From positions 110,057 through 174,056 of the forward strand of contig NZ_AOJI01000026.1 of the NCBI RefSeq assembly GCF_000336995.1: a stretch of DNA of 64,000 nt, given 5' to 3'. The translations under genes were made by a program, and so were the position numbers. This document shows positions 33,918-43,618 of this stretch, piece by piece. How positions within the stretch are numbered: the first letter of the stretch is position 1; every line of letters begins with the position of its first letter. The notes under the pieces were generated by a model, which was given only the letters and a program-made list of their open reading frames with translations, had not been told where the DNA came from and made no database searches. The DNA is from Halorubrum aidingense JCM 13560 (GTDB lineage Archaea > Halobacteriota > Halobacteria > Halobacteriales > Haloferacaceae).

Positions 33918-34361
33918 CTACGCGTCCCCGCACCCGCCCCGTCGCCGCACGATCCGATCGATGATGTCGCCGCTGGAGAGCAGTTCGTCCTCGTAACGGG
34001 GCTCGCGGCCGGAGGCGCGCTCGACGCGGCAATCGATCCCTCGTTCCGCGAGCGCGTCGGCGATCTGTCCCTCGTCGTGGTGCTGGTCGAATCCCAACAC
34101 GATCACGTCGGGATCGAGCCGGCGAATGGGGACGAACACGTCCTCGGGATCACCGAGGTGCGCGTCGTCGACCGCGGCGAGGGCGCTGACCATGTCGCGG
34201 CGCTGCTCGGCACAGAGGATCGGCGCGGGCTTGTGCGTGACGTTCGAGCGGCGGGCGACGATCGCGTGCAGCTCGTCGCCGTACGTCGCCGCGTCTTCCA
34301 AGTAGTGAACGTGGCCGGGGTGGAGCAGGTCGAAGGTGCCCTGGGCGACGACCCGCGTCAT
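33918..34361 (-). CDS. ribL: Archaeal FAD synthase (cytidylyltransferase family)
   Basis: 147 residues; [17 protein letters not shown] gives the HxGH nucleotidyltransferase motif, and the C-terminal part has [10 protein letters not shown] (instead of the ISSTxxR motif, IxSSxxR-like). RibL makes FAD from FMN with ATP in archaea. Its ATG overlaps the stop of the JAMM protease gene by four bases (ATGA), so the two are translationally coupled. The metal and substrate loops fit; glycerol-3-phosphate cytidylyltransferase is a less likely alternative. Confidence 0.88.
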   Translation of the reverse strand: MTRVVAQGTFDLLHPGHVHYLEDAATYGDELHAIVARRSNVTHKPAPILCAEQRRDMVSALAAVDDAHLGDPEDVFVPIRRLDPDVIVLGFDQHHDEGQIADALAERGIDCRVERASGREPRYEDELLSSGDIIDRIVRRRGGCGDA

Positions 34362-34879
34362 CGGAACCACGAGCGGAAGCGGCCGCCATCGCGGTTTTCC
34401 TCGCTGATCTCCCGATCGATGTCCTCCTGCGTGAAATCGAAGAAGTGCTCGTCCGGGACCTCCACGTCGAGCACGTCAAGCGTCGTCTGGTTCCCCTCGT
34501 TGTCGAACGCCTTCCAGTCGCCCCATCCGTACGGAGCGCCGACGATAATGTGGACCCGCCCCTGCCCGAACGTCGCCAGGTCCGCCGAACTCGGACGGAG
34601 CACACCGTTGGGGTGAGAGTGGACTGAGCCGACGGCGCGCATGTCGTTCGGCTTCATGTGCGTCCGGACGCTGGCGCTGACCGGGTTCGACTCCGTGCCG
34701 GGGATGACGAGAACGTCGGTGATGACCTGCCCGTCCCGGTCGAGATCGAGCTTCCTGGCGTCGTCCGCCCGGAGAAATCCCATGTACTCGTTGGGATGGC
34801 TCTCCTCGCTCGCTTCGAGGACGAACTCCATCGTTTCCCGGGCGATCCCGAGAAGCTCGTCCGAACGGAACAGTCGCAT
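34358..34879 (-). CDS. JAMM/MPN-domain metalloprotease (HvJAMM2-like)
   Basis: 173 residues. The zinc site is complete: Glu31, then [14 protein letters not shown] (His87, His89, Ser97, Asp100), matching the ExnHxHx7SxxD consensus of JAMM isopeptidases. Haloarchaeal JAMM proteins remove the ubiquitin-like SAMP modifiers, and this gene sits beside ribL as I recall for HvJAMM2 of Haloferax. The ATG used gives [10 protein letters not shown]; the long upstream frame overlaps the divergent RecJ-like promoter. Desampylation is inferred. Confidence 0.88.
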   Translation of the reverse strand: MRLFRSDELLGIARETMEFVLEASEESHPNEYMGFLRADDARKLDLDRDGQVITDVLVIPGTESNPVSASVRTHMKPNDMRAVGSVHSHPNGVLRPSSADLATFGQGRVHIIVGAPYGWGDWKAFDNEGNQTTLDVLDVEVPDEHFFDFTQEDIDREISEENRDGGRFRSWFR

Positions 34880-35077
34880 ACCGGAGGGAAGTCGCCGTCG
34901 CCTCATAGGGGTTCCGGACCCGGGCGTCAGGCGCTCGAACGGACGGGCCGCGAACTGCGGGCCGGACGCGTCGCGATCTGCCGCCAGCGGGATCTCCGCC
35001 GGCGTTTCGGGGAGACATCGCAACCGGCAGACGCCCGAGAGAACAGGCTTAACACCGGCCGTTCCCGAAGACACCCT

Positions 35078-37024
35078 ATGAGCGAGAACTCCGCCGGGGA
35101 TTCCGGCACGCGGGGCGATTCGAGCCCCGAACCCGACGCCGAAGCGGCGAAGGGGGCGGCCGACGAGCGGCCGACCGTTTACGATCTGGCACCCGACTGC
35201 ACTCTCGAAGACGTCGACGTCGGTGCGCTGTACCACGCCGAGGTCAACGGCGTCGTCGACTACGGCATCTTCGTCGACGTCTCCGCCGCCGTCTCAGGGC
35301 TCGTCCACGACTCGAACCTCGACGGCGAGTACGACGTCGGCGATAGCCTGATCGTCCGGCTGACCGAGGTGAAAGAGAACGGCGACGTCGCGTTCGACGA
35401 CGAGACGGTCGACGACCACCGGACGGAGACCGTCGAGCACGAGCCGTCCATCTCGCGGATCCGCGGGCTCGCCCCCGGTGACGAGGTGACCGTGGAAGGC
35501 GAGGTCGTGCAGGCGAAACAGACGGGCGGGCCGACGATTTTCGCCGTCTCCGACGCCTCCGGCGTCGTCTCCTGTGCGGCCTTCGAAGAGGCCGGCGTCC
35601 GGGCGTACCCCGAAGTCGCCGTCGGCGACATGGTCCACGTCAGCGGGACGATCGAAACCCGCGAGAACGCCCTCCAGCTGGAGGTCGACGCTCTCAAGAA
35701 ACTTCCTGACGAGCGCGCCGCCGAAGCGCGAGCGCGCTTCGAGGAGGCGCTGGACGAACGCGCCGAGCCGGCCGACATCGACCCGCTCGTCGAGTGGGCG
35801 GCGTTCGAGCCGATCCACGACGACCTCCGTGACCTCGCTCGGCTCCTCCGCCGAACCGTCCTCTCCGGGCGACCGATCCGCGTCCGACACCACGCCGACG
35901 GCGACGGAATGTGCGCGGCGATTCCGGTCCAACTGGCCTTGGAGAACTTCGTCGGCGACGTCCACGAAGACCCGGACGCGGCGCGACACCTCTTCAAGCG
36001 GCTCCCGAGCAAGGCGCCGTACTACGAGATGGAAGACGTCACTCGCGACCTCAACTTCGCGCTGGAAGGGCGGGCCCGCCACGGCCAGAAGCTCCCCTTC
36101 CTCCTCATGCTCGACAACGGGTCGACGGAGGAGGACGTGCCGGCCTACGAGAACCTCGCGCACTACGACATCCCGATCGCCGCAGTCGACCACCACCACC
36201 CGGACCCGGAGGCCGTCGAGCCCCTGCTCGACGCCCACATCAACCCGTACCTCCACGGCGAGGACTACCGGGTCACGACGGGGATGATGTGCGTCGAACT
36301 CGCGCGACTGATCGACCCGTCGCTCACCGAGGAGCTCGAACACGTCCCGGCGGTCGCCGGGCTCTCGGACCGCTCGAAGGCCGAGGCGATGGACGACTAC
36401 GTCGCGCTCGCCGAAGCGGCCGGCTACGACGAGCAGGACCTCCTCGACATCGGCGAGGCGCTCGACTACGCCGCCCACTGGCTACGCTACTCCGAGGGGA
36501 AGACCCTCGTCAACGACGCGCTCAACGTGGGCTGTGAGGACGAAGCGCGCCACGAGGAGCTCGTGGAGTTCCTCTCCGAGCGGGCCGCCCGCGACGTGGA
36601 CCGCCAGCTCGACGCGCTCGACGACCACGTCGAACACGAGCGGCTCGCCTCCGGCGCGCACCTCTACCGGATCGATCTGGACGAGTACGCCCACCGGTTC
36701 ACGTACCCCGCACCGGGCAAGACGACCGGCGAACTGCACGACACGCGGGTGAAAGAGACCGGCGACCCGGTGATCACGATCGGATACGGCCCGGACTTCT
36801 GCGTGCTCCGGTCCGACGGCGTTCGCCTCGATATCCCGAACATGGTGACCGAACTGAACGAAGAGCTGCCCGAGGCGGGCGTCTCGGGCGGCGGTCACCT
36901 CGTCGTCGGCTCGATCAAGTTCGTGAAGGGCCGACGCAGCGCGGTCATCGAGACGCTCATCGAGAAGATGGCCGACGCGGAAATCGACGAAGCGCTCTCC
37001 TCGACGGCCGCGCTCGAGGACTGA
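35078..37024 (+). CDS. S1-OB-DHH family nuclease (RecJ-like)
   Basis: 648 residues. An acidic 30-residue N-terminus, an S1 RNA-binding domain (about 45-110, VDVGALYHAEVNGVVDYGIF), an OB-fold (about 125-205), then a DHH phosphoesterase domain with RHHADGDGMCAA, LLMLDNGS and VDHHHPD, and a DHHA1-like C-terminus ending SGGGHLVVGSIKF. The combination suggests a 5' exonuclease or nano-RNase acting on DNA or RNA. Haloarchaea carry several RecJ homologues. A CTTAAC box 25-30 nt before the ATG indicates a leaderless mRNA. Confidence 0.9.
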   Translation: MSENSAGDSGTRGDSSPEPDAEAAKGAADERPTVYDLAPDCTLEDVDVGALYHAEVNGVVDYGIFVDVSAAVSGLVHDSNLDGEYDVGDSLIVRLTEVKENGDVAFDDETVDDHRTETVEHEPSISRIRGLAPGDEVTVEGEVVQAKQTGGPTIFAVSDASGVVSCAAFEEAGVRAYPEVAVGDMVHVSGTIETRENALQLEVDALKKLPDERAAEARARFEEALDERAEPADIDPLVEWAAFEPIHDDLRDLARLLRRTVLSGRPIRVRHHADGDGMCAAIPVQLALENFVGDVHEDPDAARHLFKRLPSKAPYYEMEDVTRDLNFALEGRARHGQKLPFLLMLDNGSTEEDVPAYENLAHYDIPIAAVDHHHPDPEAVEPLLDAHINPYLHGEDYRVTTGMMCVELARLIDPSLTEELEHVPAVAGLSDRSKAEAMDDYVALAEAAGYDEQDLLDIGEALDYAAHWLRYSEGKTLVNDALNVGCEDEARHEELVEFLSERAARDVDRQLDALDDHVEHERLASGAHLYRIDLDEYAHRFTYPAPGKTTGELHDTRVKETGDPVITIGYGPDFCVLRSDGVRLDIPNMVTELNEELPEAGVSGGGHLVVGSIKFVKGRRSAVIETLIEKMADAEIDEALSSTAALED

Positions 37025-37064
37025 CCCGACCCCGGAACGGTCGTCCCCGCCTCCGACGCGCTCC

Positions 37065-38897
37065 TCACGAGAACGCCACCTTACGACGCGCTATCAGCCC
37101 GGCGCCCGCGAGCGCGACGGACAGTCCACCGAGCAGGCCGACGGGGAGGTGAACGCCGCCGCCGCGCCAGTCGGCGGCGTACGCGCGAGCGTAGAAGTCC
37201 GCGACCGACTCGTCTTCTACCGCCAGCAGCACCTCTCGGTTCTCCGTCGCCGCGCCCTCGTTCCAGTTGAGACTGCCGACGACCGCCGTGTCGTCGACGA
37301 CGAGTCCCTTGGCGTGGATCTTCCCGTACCGCCCGCGCGGCTCCGCGACGGCGACTTCGATCGGCTCGTCGGCGAGTTCGTCGGCCAACGCCCGGTTCTC
37401 TTCGCGGTCGTACCACGCGTTGGACAACAGGAGGTGAGTGTCGACGCCGCGGTCGGCGGCCCGTCGAAGGGCGCGAACGATCCGATCGTCGGGGCCACCC
37501 GTCCGCGGGACCACGGCGAGGACGCGGTCGTCCGCGGCGTCGATCCGAGCCACCATCCGGTCGGCCGCGTTCCCGGGAGCGGTGAGGAGTTCGACATCCG
37601 CTGCGGCCGGTTTTGAGGGCGGCGCGAAGCGAGTCGGGTACGTCCCGTTCGCCGTGCCCGAGTCGTGGAACTCGGTGTCTGCTCGGAACGACTCCCACGA
37701 GCGGGCATCGGCCCCGGTAGCGTCATTGCGGAAGAGCGCGGCGAGATGGTCGGCAGTTGTCGACCCGTTCACGGCTGTCGGAGAGCCCGCGGGCGACGAC
37801 GGTTCGGTGACGACGCCCCAGCCGCGGTTGGTCCGGCCGCCCGTACCCGACGCCTTCCAGTTCTCGGTGAGAACGACCGCGCGATCGTCCGCGACGGCGT
37901 ACTTCGCGTGGTGGAACCGGAACCGCTCGGGGTCTTCGTCAAGAACCCGGATCTCGACGCCGTTGGCGGCGAGCCGGTCAAGGAGCCGCGCGCTTCGGGC
38001 CGAAAAGCCGCCGACCGGAGATCCCTCGACGAGGACGCGCACGGTGACGCCGCGGTCGGCGGCGGCGACGAGCAGATCGGCGACGCGAGTCGATTCGAGC
38101 GTGTACCCGGCGAGGAGCAGGCGCTCGTCGGCGCCGCGTAACGGGTCGACGGGAGCGCCCGGTGCGTCCGGCAGCACGAACGGTGTCGCCGTCGCGTTTT
38201 CGGTCCGTTCCGGCGTCCGGGGGGCGTACCCGCGGGGGCGCCACTCGCCCCAGCCCGCCCGCCAGCGATACCCTTCGCGGACGCGGTCGTACTCGACGAC
38301 GTCCACGGCCGCGCCGTCCCGGCGGAGTTCGATCCGATCGCCGGACGCGGATAGCGGAAAGTACCCGTCGAGCGCGCGCAGTTCGATCGATTCGCGGTCG
38401 ACGCGGGCGGTGTGGCCGGTGCGGTCGGACCGGGCGGCGTGAGTCGACCCGGCACCGAGGAGAGTCGCCGTCGTCTCGGGGGCCATCGACAGCGCGACCG
38501 TCCCGGTCGCGTTCTGCGGGATATCGACCTCGTGGTAGCCGTCCGAGAGCGACCAGTTCCCCCGCTCGGGGAGCCGGACGACGAGGTACTCGCCGCGGTT
38601 CTCGTCGGTGGTCGGGTTCGGGTACAGCTCGACGATTCCGGGACCGGTGACCGCGGCTGTGCCGTTGTCGACGACGGCGGCGTCCGCCATCGGGACGCGG
38701 CCGGTCGCGTCAGCCGCACCGGTCGTGTCGCTCGCGCCGACCGCGTCGTCCGCACCGGCCACGTCGCCGGCAGCGGCCGGAGCAGCCGCCGGGACGACCG
38801 CCGCGAGCGCGACGAGGAGGAGAACGGCGACGAGCCGCGCGGCTGCGGGGGACGGTGTCCGCGTGATCGATACGGACGAGTGGGTCGGGATCCGCAC
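37065..38897 (-). CDS. Secreted, membrane-anchored phospholipase D-like protein
   Basis: 610 residues. An N-terminal signal peptide (hydrophobic stretch about 22-44) and a C-terminal helix (about 583-602) before RRK suggest an outside-facing, tethered protein. Between them are a beta-rich lamin-tail-like domain (about 85-200, VELYPNPTTDENRGEYLVVRL) and two PLD half-sites with HxKxxxxD: HHAKYAVADD and HAKGLVVDD, each followed by an asparagine-rich stretch. It may cut lipids or nucleic acids. Start is GTG with GGGAGG upstream. Predicted Tat or Sec export is not certain. Confidence 0.88.
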   Translation of the reverse strand: MRIPTHSSVSITRTPSPAAARLVAVLLLVALAAVVPAAAPAAAGDVAGADDAVGASDTTGAADATGRVPMADAAVVDNGTAAVTGPGIVELYPNPTTDENRGEYLVVRLPERGNWSLSDGYHEVDIPQNATGTVALSMAPETTATLLGAGSTHAARSDRTGHTARVDRESIELRALDGYFPLSASGDRIELRRDGAAVDVVEYDRVREGYRWRAGWGEWRPRGYAPRTPERTENATATPFVLPDAPGAPVDPLRGADERLLLAGYTLESTRVADLLVAAADRGVTVRVLVEGSPVGGFSARSARLLDRLAANGVEIRVLDEDPERFRFHHAKYAVADDRAVVLTENWKASGTGGRTNRGWGVVTEPSSPAGSPTAVNGSTTADHLAALFRNDATGADARSWESFRADTEFHDSGTANGTYPTRFAPPSKPAAADVELLTAPGNAADRMVARIDAADDRVLAVVPRTGGPDDRIVRALRRAADRGVDTHLLLSNAWYDREENRALADELADEPIEVAVAEPRGRYGKIHAKGLVVDDTAVVGSLNWNEGAATENREVLLAVEDESVADFYARAYAADWRGGGVHLPVGLLGGLSVALAGAGLIARRKVAFS

Positions 38898-38960
38898 GCG
38901 GGGTATTCCTCCCGCTATCAGTCAAAAAGGTCGGCGACGGAAAGAGACGCAGGTATCGCG

Positions 38961-40325
38961 TTACGCGGTCGCCGAGTCCGCGTCGAGGGATCGCTCGGCC
39001 TTTTCCGCCTCGGTCGAGACGATAAAGGAGCGTTCGTCACCGTATTCGGCGACGATTTCGAGGGCTTCCTGCGTGCCGATCTGCCGGAGCGCCCAGCCCG
39101 CTGCAGCGCGCACGTCGTCGGATTCGTCCTCGGCGAGGGCATCCGCGAGCGGGTCGATCGCGCGCGTGTCACCGATGAGCCCGAGCGCGCGGGCGGCGTG
39201 CGGGCGAACGAGGTCGTCGGTGTCGCTGTCGGGGTGAAGCTCGTTCGCGAGCGGCTGGACGGCGTCGGCCGCACCGATTTCGCCGAGCGTTTTGAACGTC
39301 ACCTTCTGGAGCTGCGGGTTCGAGTCCTCCTCGACGTATTCGACGAGCGTCTCGACCGCCTCCTCGGCGGCCATTTTCCCGAGGATGCTGATGGCGAACT
39401 GGTCGCGCTTTTCGGCGCGGCCGAGGAGCATTTCGAGCGAGGCGTCGGTCTTCCCGCGCTTGCCCATGCGTTCGAGCGCTTCGAGACAGTGGCGCTCCAT
39501 GAAATCCGACGTGAGCGAGTCGAGCGCGAGCAGGATCATGTCGACGTTGCCGCGCGCCTCGTGCTCTTTCAGCGCGGACCACTCGACCGGGAAGTCCTTG
39601 TAGTGGCCGAGCACGTCGTAGTACCCCTGCGCGCGAAGTTGCTCGTGGGTCTCGAGGTCGTCCCACTCCTCGGCGTCGTCGAGTCCCGCCGAAAGGGCGT
39701 CGGTCGCCTCGAGGAGCGCGGCGATGGTTTCGGCGTCGGCATCGGCGTCGAGGTCGGCGTCCGCGACCGCCTCGGCGACGGTACCCAGCGCGTCGATCAG
39801 GTCGTCGAGGTCCTCGTGGGCGGGGAACGCATCGACGTCGATCAGATCGGACGCAGTCTCCAGGAACGCGTCGACCGCGTTCGCGGCGTCGTCGCGGCCG
39901 TCGGCCGTCCACTCGGTGTCTTCGAGGGTCGCGGCGGCGGCCTCGATCGCGTCGACGACGTCCTCGCCGTACGGACCGCGGGCGTCCTCGACGCCCTCGC
40001 GGAGGTCCGAGATCCGATCTTCGAGGTCGCCGCGGGGATCGTCTGCGTCCTCGTCGTCCTCGTCCGGTTCGGGAAGGTCGGCCTCGTCGAGACCGGCCTC
40101 CGCGTCGTCGAGGAGCGCGTCGACGTCGTCGAGATCCGCCTCGGTCTCGGCGTCGTCAAGCAGGGCCTCGATATCGTCGAGGTACTCGTTCAGGGACTCC
40201 TCGGTCGCTTCGTCCGGGAGGGTCGGCGCGGCGGCCGCGTCCGTCGACTCGCCGGCGTCCTCCGCGTCGTCCGCGGCGTCGGCCCCCTCGGAGGCGTCGG
40301 CCGGGTCGTCGTCGCCGTTGCTCAT
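38961..40325 (-). CDS. Acidic coiled-coil / HEAT-repeat protein
   Basis: 454 residues. The first 240 residues are extremely acidic (Asp/Ala/Glu-rich, helix-forming), the rest holds HEAT/PBS-lyase-type repeats: EAVETLVEYVEEDSNPQLQK, AVQPLANELHPDSDTDDLV and AIDPLADALAEDESDDVRA. Such repeats mediate protein-protein contacts. The partner is unknown. The ATG is 25-30 nt after a CTTAAT box on the minus strand. Divergent gap to dpsA is 230 nt. Confidence 0.85.
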   Translation of the reverse strand: MSNGDDDPADASEGADAADDAEDAGESTDAAAAPTLPDEATEESLNEYLDDIEALLDDAETEADLDDVDALLDDAEAGLDEADLPEPDEDDEDADDPRGDLEDRISDLREGVEDARGPYGEDVVDAIEAAAATLEDTEWTADGRDDAANAVDAFLETASDLIDVDAFPAHEDLDDLIDALGTVAEAVADADLDADADAETIAALLEATDALSAGLDDAEEWDDLETHEQLRAQGYYDVLGHYKDFPVEWSALKEHEARGNVDMILLALDSLTSDFMERHCLEALERMGKRGKTDASLEMLLGRAEKRDQFAISILGKMAAEEAVETLVEYVEEDSNPQLQKVTFKTLGEIGAADAVQPLANELHPDSDTDDLVRPHAARALGLIGDTRAIDPLADALAEDESDDVRAAAGWALRQIGTQEALEIVAEYGDERSFIVSTEAEKAERSLDADSATA

Positions 40326-40469
40326 ACACCACGAACTGCGCGCGTAGTCCATTAAGACGTTTCCCTTCGCGGCGGGGCGACTGAGCGACCCCAACGATCC
40401 GTCCGCTGCGTGCCCGAGCGAGTCGGTCCGACAGCCGGGACGAAAGAAGCGCCGAGATGGAGATCGTAA

Positions 40470-40530
40470 TGTGTAAAAATATATTTCTTATTTTCGAACT
40501 CTGCTTTTGTTAGTGAGAACTATTAAGTGG
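40470..40530 (+). promoter_or_regulatory. AT-rich promoter of dpsA
   Basis: An AT-rich block (TGTAAAAATATATTTCTTATTTTC around 40471-40495) followed by the probable TATA box CTATTAAGT (about 40519-40527), 29 nt before the dpsA ATG. AT-rich upstream sequence may bind an iron or redox regulator, as in Halobacterium where dpsA is iron-controlled; no exact palindrome was seen. Confidence 0.45.
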
Positions 40531-40555
40531 GAAGCGCGCGTACGCTGAGTCAGTC

Positions 40556-41104
40556 ATGAGTACTCAAAAACAGGCCCGTCAACGCTACGGAGACGTTCAC
40601 GAGAGCGAGGCGCTTCGCATCCCCGAGGAGAAGGCAGAGCAGTTGGTCGACGCGCTCAACACCGACCTCGCAGCGACGTACGTGTTGTACCACCAGGTGA
40701 AAAAGCACCACTGGCTGGTCGAGGGCGCGGAGTTCCTCGGCATTCACGAGTACCTCGGAGAGGTGGCCGCGGACCTCGAGGAGGGTGCCGACGTGTTAGC
40801 TGAGCGCGCGCAGGCGCTCGGTGGCGTGCCGCTGTCGGGCGGCGCGAACTACGAGGAGCACGCGCCGGTGAGCCCCGAGGACGCCGACGCCTACGACATT
40901 CGGACCTCTCTGGAGAACGACCTAGAGCTGTTCGGCGACATCACGGAGATGCTCCGCGAGCACATCCAGCTCGCCAACAACCTCGGCGACTACAACACCG
41001 AGGAACAGCTCCGTGAGATCCTCGAAGACGTCGAGAAACACGGCCACCACATCGAGCACTACTTGGAGGACGACACGCTCGTCACTCAGGGTTCGCTCGA
41101 GTAG
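40556..41104 (+). CDS. dpsA: DpsA ferritin-like DNA protection protein
   Basis: 182 residues. YVLYHQVKKHHWLVEGAEF and the helix after it (HEYLGEVAADLEEGADVLAERAQALGG) are the Dps/ferritin ferroxidase-site helices (His, Asp and Glu ligands at the dimer interface). It stores iron and uses H2O2 to oxidise Fe2+, protecting DNA. Haloarchaeal DpsA is a dodecamer. Preceded by an AT-rich promoter. Confidence 0.96.
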   Translation: MSTQKQARQRYGDVHESEALRIPEEKAEQLVDALNTDLAATYVLYHQVKKHHWLVEGAEFLGIHEYLGEVAADLEEGADVLAERAQALGGVPLSGGANYEEHAPVSPEDADAYDIRTSLENDLELFGDITEMLREHIQLANNLGDYNTEEQLREILEDVEKHGHHIEHYLEDDTLVTQGSLE

Positions 41105-41208
41105 ATCGACGACGGCGGAACGGCCACCGTCGACGCCGGACCGCTTCCGATCGGCTATTCCTCCGTAGTTTCGACTGCCGAGCGACTGCGACAGGACGGC
41201 GCGTCTGG

Positions 41209-41646
41209 TTACCTCCCGGATTCGTAGAACTCCTCGCGGTACACGCGACCGAACGCGTTCCGGCGAAGGGTGCTGGCGGCCGCGTCGGGCTCGTCCTGAT
41301 ACGTCGCCGCGATCACGGTGTCGGCGAAGGGGATCGGGTGCCAGACGACGTTGTCGACGTTGTCGGACCCGATCCGGACGACGTCGTCATCGTCGAACTC
41401 GCTGTCGGCGAGCCACGCGTCGAACTCGCTGTCTTCGCCGACGTGGACCGCCAGCTGTTCGGCGAAAACGGCGTCGCGGGCGGTCCGGATCACCTCGGGC
41501 GTGACCCGCTCGTCGTACTCCTCGGCGTCGAACGACATCGCCTTCGTCGCCTCGCGGACGACGACCTGTGCGACCGGGCCGACATCCTCGTAGTACTCAA
41601 GTGCGTCGGCGCGCGTCTCCGGGGCGAACGTTCCGCTGGTCTCCAT
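41209..41646 (-). CDS. DUF5809-like haloarchaeal protein
   Basis: 145 residues, acidic, no membrane segment. The run GPVAQVVVREATKAMSFDAEEYDERVTPEVIRTARDAVFAE and VWHPIPFADTVIAATYQDEP look like a haloarchaeal family that I believe is DUF5809. It lies 36 nt from the DUF5810-like gene on the same strand, and such a pair recurs in haloarchaea as I recall. No active site visible. Confidence 0.75.
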   Translation of the reverse strand: METSGTFAPETRADALEYYEDVGPVAQVVVREATKAMSFDAEEYDERVTPEVIRTARDAVFAEQLAVHVGEDSEFDAWLADSEFDDDDVVRIGSDNVDNVVWHPIPFADTVIAATYQDEPDAAASTLRRNAFGRVYREEFYESGR

Positions 41647-41682
41647 ACCGCGCGTTCGGCGGCGATCGGAAAGGGCGTTCCG

Positions 41683-42201
41683 TTACGCGGACGAGTCGCC
41701 GTCGTCGCTGGTGCCGTCGGTGCCGTCGCCGGTACCACCGTCTCCGTCGTCGGCTTCGTCAGTATCGCCCGCGCCGTCGTCGGACAGCATCTCGCGCGTC
41801 AGGTCCCTCGCTTCGCGGAGGGCAGCCGCAGTCTCGGGGTCGGTCGCACCCGTTTCGTCCACTCCGCCTCGCCCGCCGGCCGCACCGGCGTGCCCGTGAC
41901 CGGCGTGACCGCCTTCGGCGTGTCCGTGAGCGTGCCCGCCCCGTGCGTGTGTCTCGACGTCGACATCCGGACGCCCGCGGTCGACCGTGTCCTCGAACAC
42001 CTCGTGGTACTCGGCGTCGGCGGCGTGGGGCGTGACGGCCGCGGCGAGGTCCGCGGGCTCGCGATCGACCCATTCCGTGACGTGGTCGTCGAGCCACGTC
42101 TCGTGCTCGTCACCGTGGAGCATCGCCGTGAACGCGAGGTGGTGGGCGAGGTGTTCGCCGTCGCGCTGCGGAGTTGCGCATACCGGACACGCGTATCCCA
42201 T
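41683..42201 (-). CDS. DUF5810-like CxxC / His-rich protein
   Basis: 172 residues. It begins MGYACPVCATPQRDGEHLAHH, a zinc-finger-like CxxC plus HxxxHH, then a helical domain and a His/Gly-rich segment GGHAHGHAEGGHAGHGHAG (about 103-121) and an Asp/Thr-rich tail. The His-rich stretch suggests metal binding. I believe the family is DUF5810, partner of DUF5809. Unknown function; zinc or copper handling is possible. Confidence 0.78.
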   Translation of the reverse strand: MGYACPVCATPQRDGEHLAHHLAFTAMLHGDEHETWLDDHVTEWVDREPADLAAAVTPHAADAEYHEVFEDTVDRGRPDVDVETHARGGHAHGHAEGGHAGHGHAGAAGGRGGVDETGATDPETAAALREARDLTREMLSDDGAGDTDEADDGDGGTGDGTDGTSDDGDSSA

Positions 42202-42352
42202 GTCCGGGGTGACGGCCGTGAGGCGTAAAGCGGCGTCGGACGAAACCGTACTGTCGGCCGATCGCGTCCGAGAATCGGTCCACTCGCGGGCGCGCGACAG
42301 CACTATAACAGCAACTTTATCACTCGCACGGGGCGAAATTCGGGTAAGACTA

Positions 42353-42366
42353 CTCCGTTAGGAGGT
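42353..42366 (+). promoter_or_regulatory. Strong Shine-Dalgarno in a small hairpin before aIF2-gamma
   Basis: GGAGGT at 42361-42366 is six bases before the GTG start, an almost perfect match to the anti-SD of 16S rRNA. CTCC at 42353-42356 can pair with GGAG across the loop GTTA, hiding the site. Most genes here have no SD, so this start is unusual. Confidence 0.6.
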
Positions 42367-42372
42367 CCAACA

Positions 42373-43617
42373 GTGACTAACACCAACACACAACCGGAGG
42401 TGAACATCGGTCTCGTCGGTCACGTCGACCACGGGAAGACGACGCTCGTGCAGGCGTTGTCCGGCTCGTGGACCGACCAGCACAGCGAGGAAATGAAACG
42501 CGGCATCTCGATCCGGCTGGGATACGCGGACGCGACGTTCCGTCGCTGTCCCGGCGTCGACGCGCCCGAGTGTTACACCGTCGACGAAGAGTGCGAAGAC
42601 GGCTCGAAGAGCGAGCCCGTCCGGACGGTGTCGTTCGTCGACGCCCCGGGCCACGAGACGCTGATGGCGACGATGCTCTCCGGCGCCTCGATCATGGACG
42701 GAGCGGTCCTCGTCGTGAGCGCGACCGAGGACGTCCCGCAGGCGCAGACCGAAGAGCACCTGATGGCGCTCGATCTCATCGGGATCGAGAACGTCGTCAT
42801 CGCCCAGAACAAGGTCGACCTCGTCGACCGCGACCGCGCCGTCGACAACTACCGACAGATCCAGGAGTTCGTCGAGGGAACCGTCGCCGAGGACGCACCG
42901 ATCGTCCCCGTCTCGGCGGGACAGGGGGTCAACCTCGATCTGCTGATCGACGCGATCGAGACGGAGATCCCGACGCCCGATCGCGATCCGGGCGAGAACG
43001 CTCGGATGTACGCGGCCCGCTCGTTCGACATCAACCGTCCGGGCGCGACCGCGGAGACGCTCAAAGGCGGCGTCGTCGGCGGCTCGCTCGTCAGCGGTGA
43101 GCTGTCGATCGGCGACGGACTGGAGATCCGTCCCGGCCGCGAGGTCGACGAGGAGGGCCAGACGGAGTGGCGCCCCCTCGAAACGACGGTCCGCTCGCTG
43201 CAGGCCGGCAGCCAAGACGTCGAGACCGCCCGGCCGGGCGGTCTGCTCGGCGTCGGCACCGGACTCGACCCGAGCCTGACGAAGGGCGACGCGCTCGCGG
43301 GACAGGTCGCCGGCGAGCCCGGCACGCTCCCGCCGACGCGCAACGAGTTCGAGATGCAGGTCGACCTGCTCGACCGCGTCATCGGCAGCGAGGAGGGCGA
43401 CGACGACGACGGTGCCGTCGAGGAGATCACCACCGGCGAACCCCTGATGCTCACGGTCGGCACCGCCACCACGGTCGGCGCGGTGACGAGCGCTCGCGAC
43501 GGCGAGTGCGAAGTGAAGCTCAAACGCCCCGTCTGTGCGGACGAAGGCGCGCAGATCGCGATCAACCGACGCGTCGGCGCGCGTTGGCGGCTCATCGGCG
43601 TCGGGACGCTGTCGTAG
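42373..43617 (+). CDS. eif2g: Translation initiation factor 2, gamma subunit
   Basis: 414 residues; GTPase of aIF2, which brings initiator tRNA to the ribosome. [29 protein letters not shown] and QNKVDLVD are the G1, G3 and G4 motifs. A zinc-binding knuckle ([19 protein letters not shown]) follows switch 1, and two beta-barrel domains make up the rest. GTG start set by a strong SD. Followed two nucleotides later by a PIN-domain gene, a conserved archaeal order. Confidence 0.96.
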   Translation: MTNTNTQPEVNIGLVGHVDHGKTTLVQALSGSWTDQHSEEMKRGISIRLGYADATFRRCPGVDAPECYTVDEECEDGSKSEPVRTVSFVDAPGHETLMATMLSGASIMDGAVLVVSATEDVPQAQTEEHLMALDLIGIENVVIAQNKVDLVDRDRAVDNYRQIQEFVEGTVAEDAPIVPVSAGQGVNLDLLIDAIETEIPTPDRDPGENARMYAARSFDINRPGATAETLKGGVVGGSLVSGELSIGDGLEIRPGREVDEEGQTEWRPLETTVRSLQAGSQDVETARPGGLLGVGTGLDPSLTKGDALAGQVAGEPGTLPPTRNEFEMQVDLLDRVIGSEEGDDDDGAVEEITTGEPLMLTVGTATTVGAVTSARDGECEVKLKRPVCADEGAQIAINRRVGARWRLIGVGTLS

Positions 43618-43618
43618 C

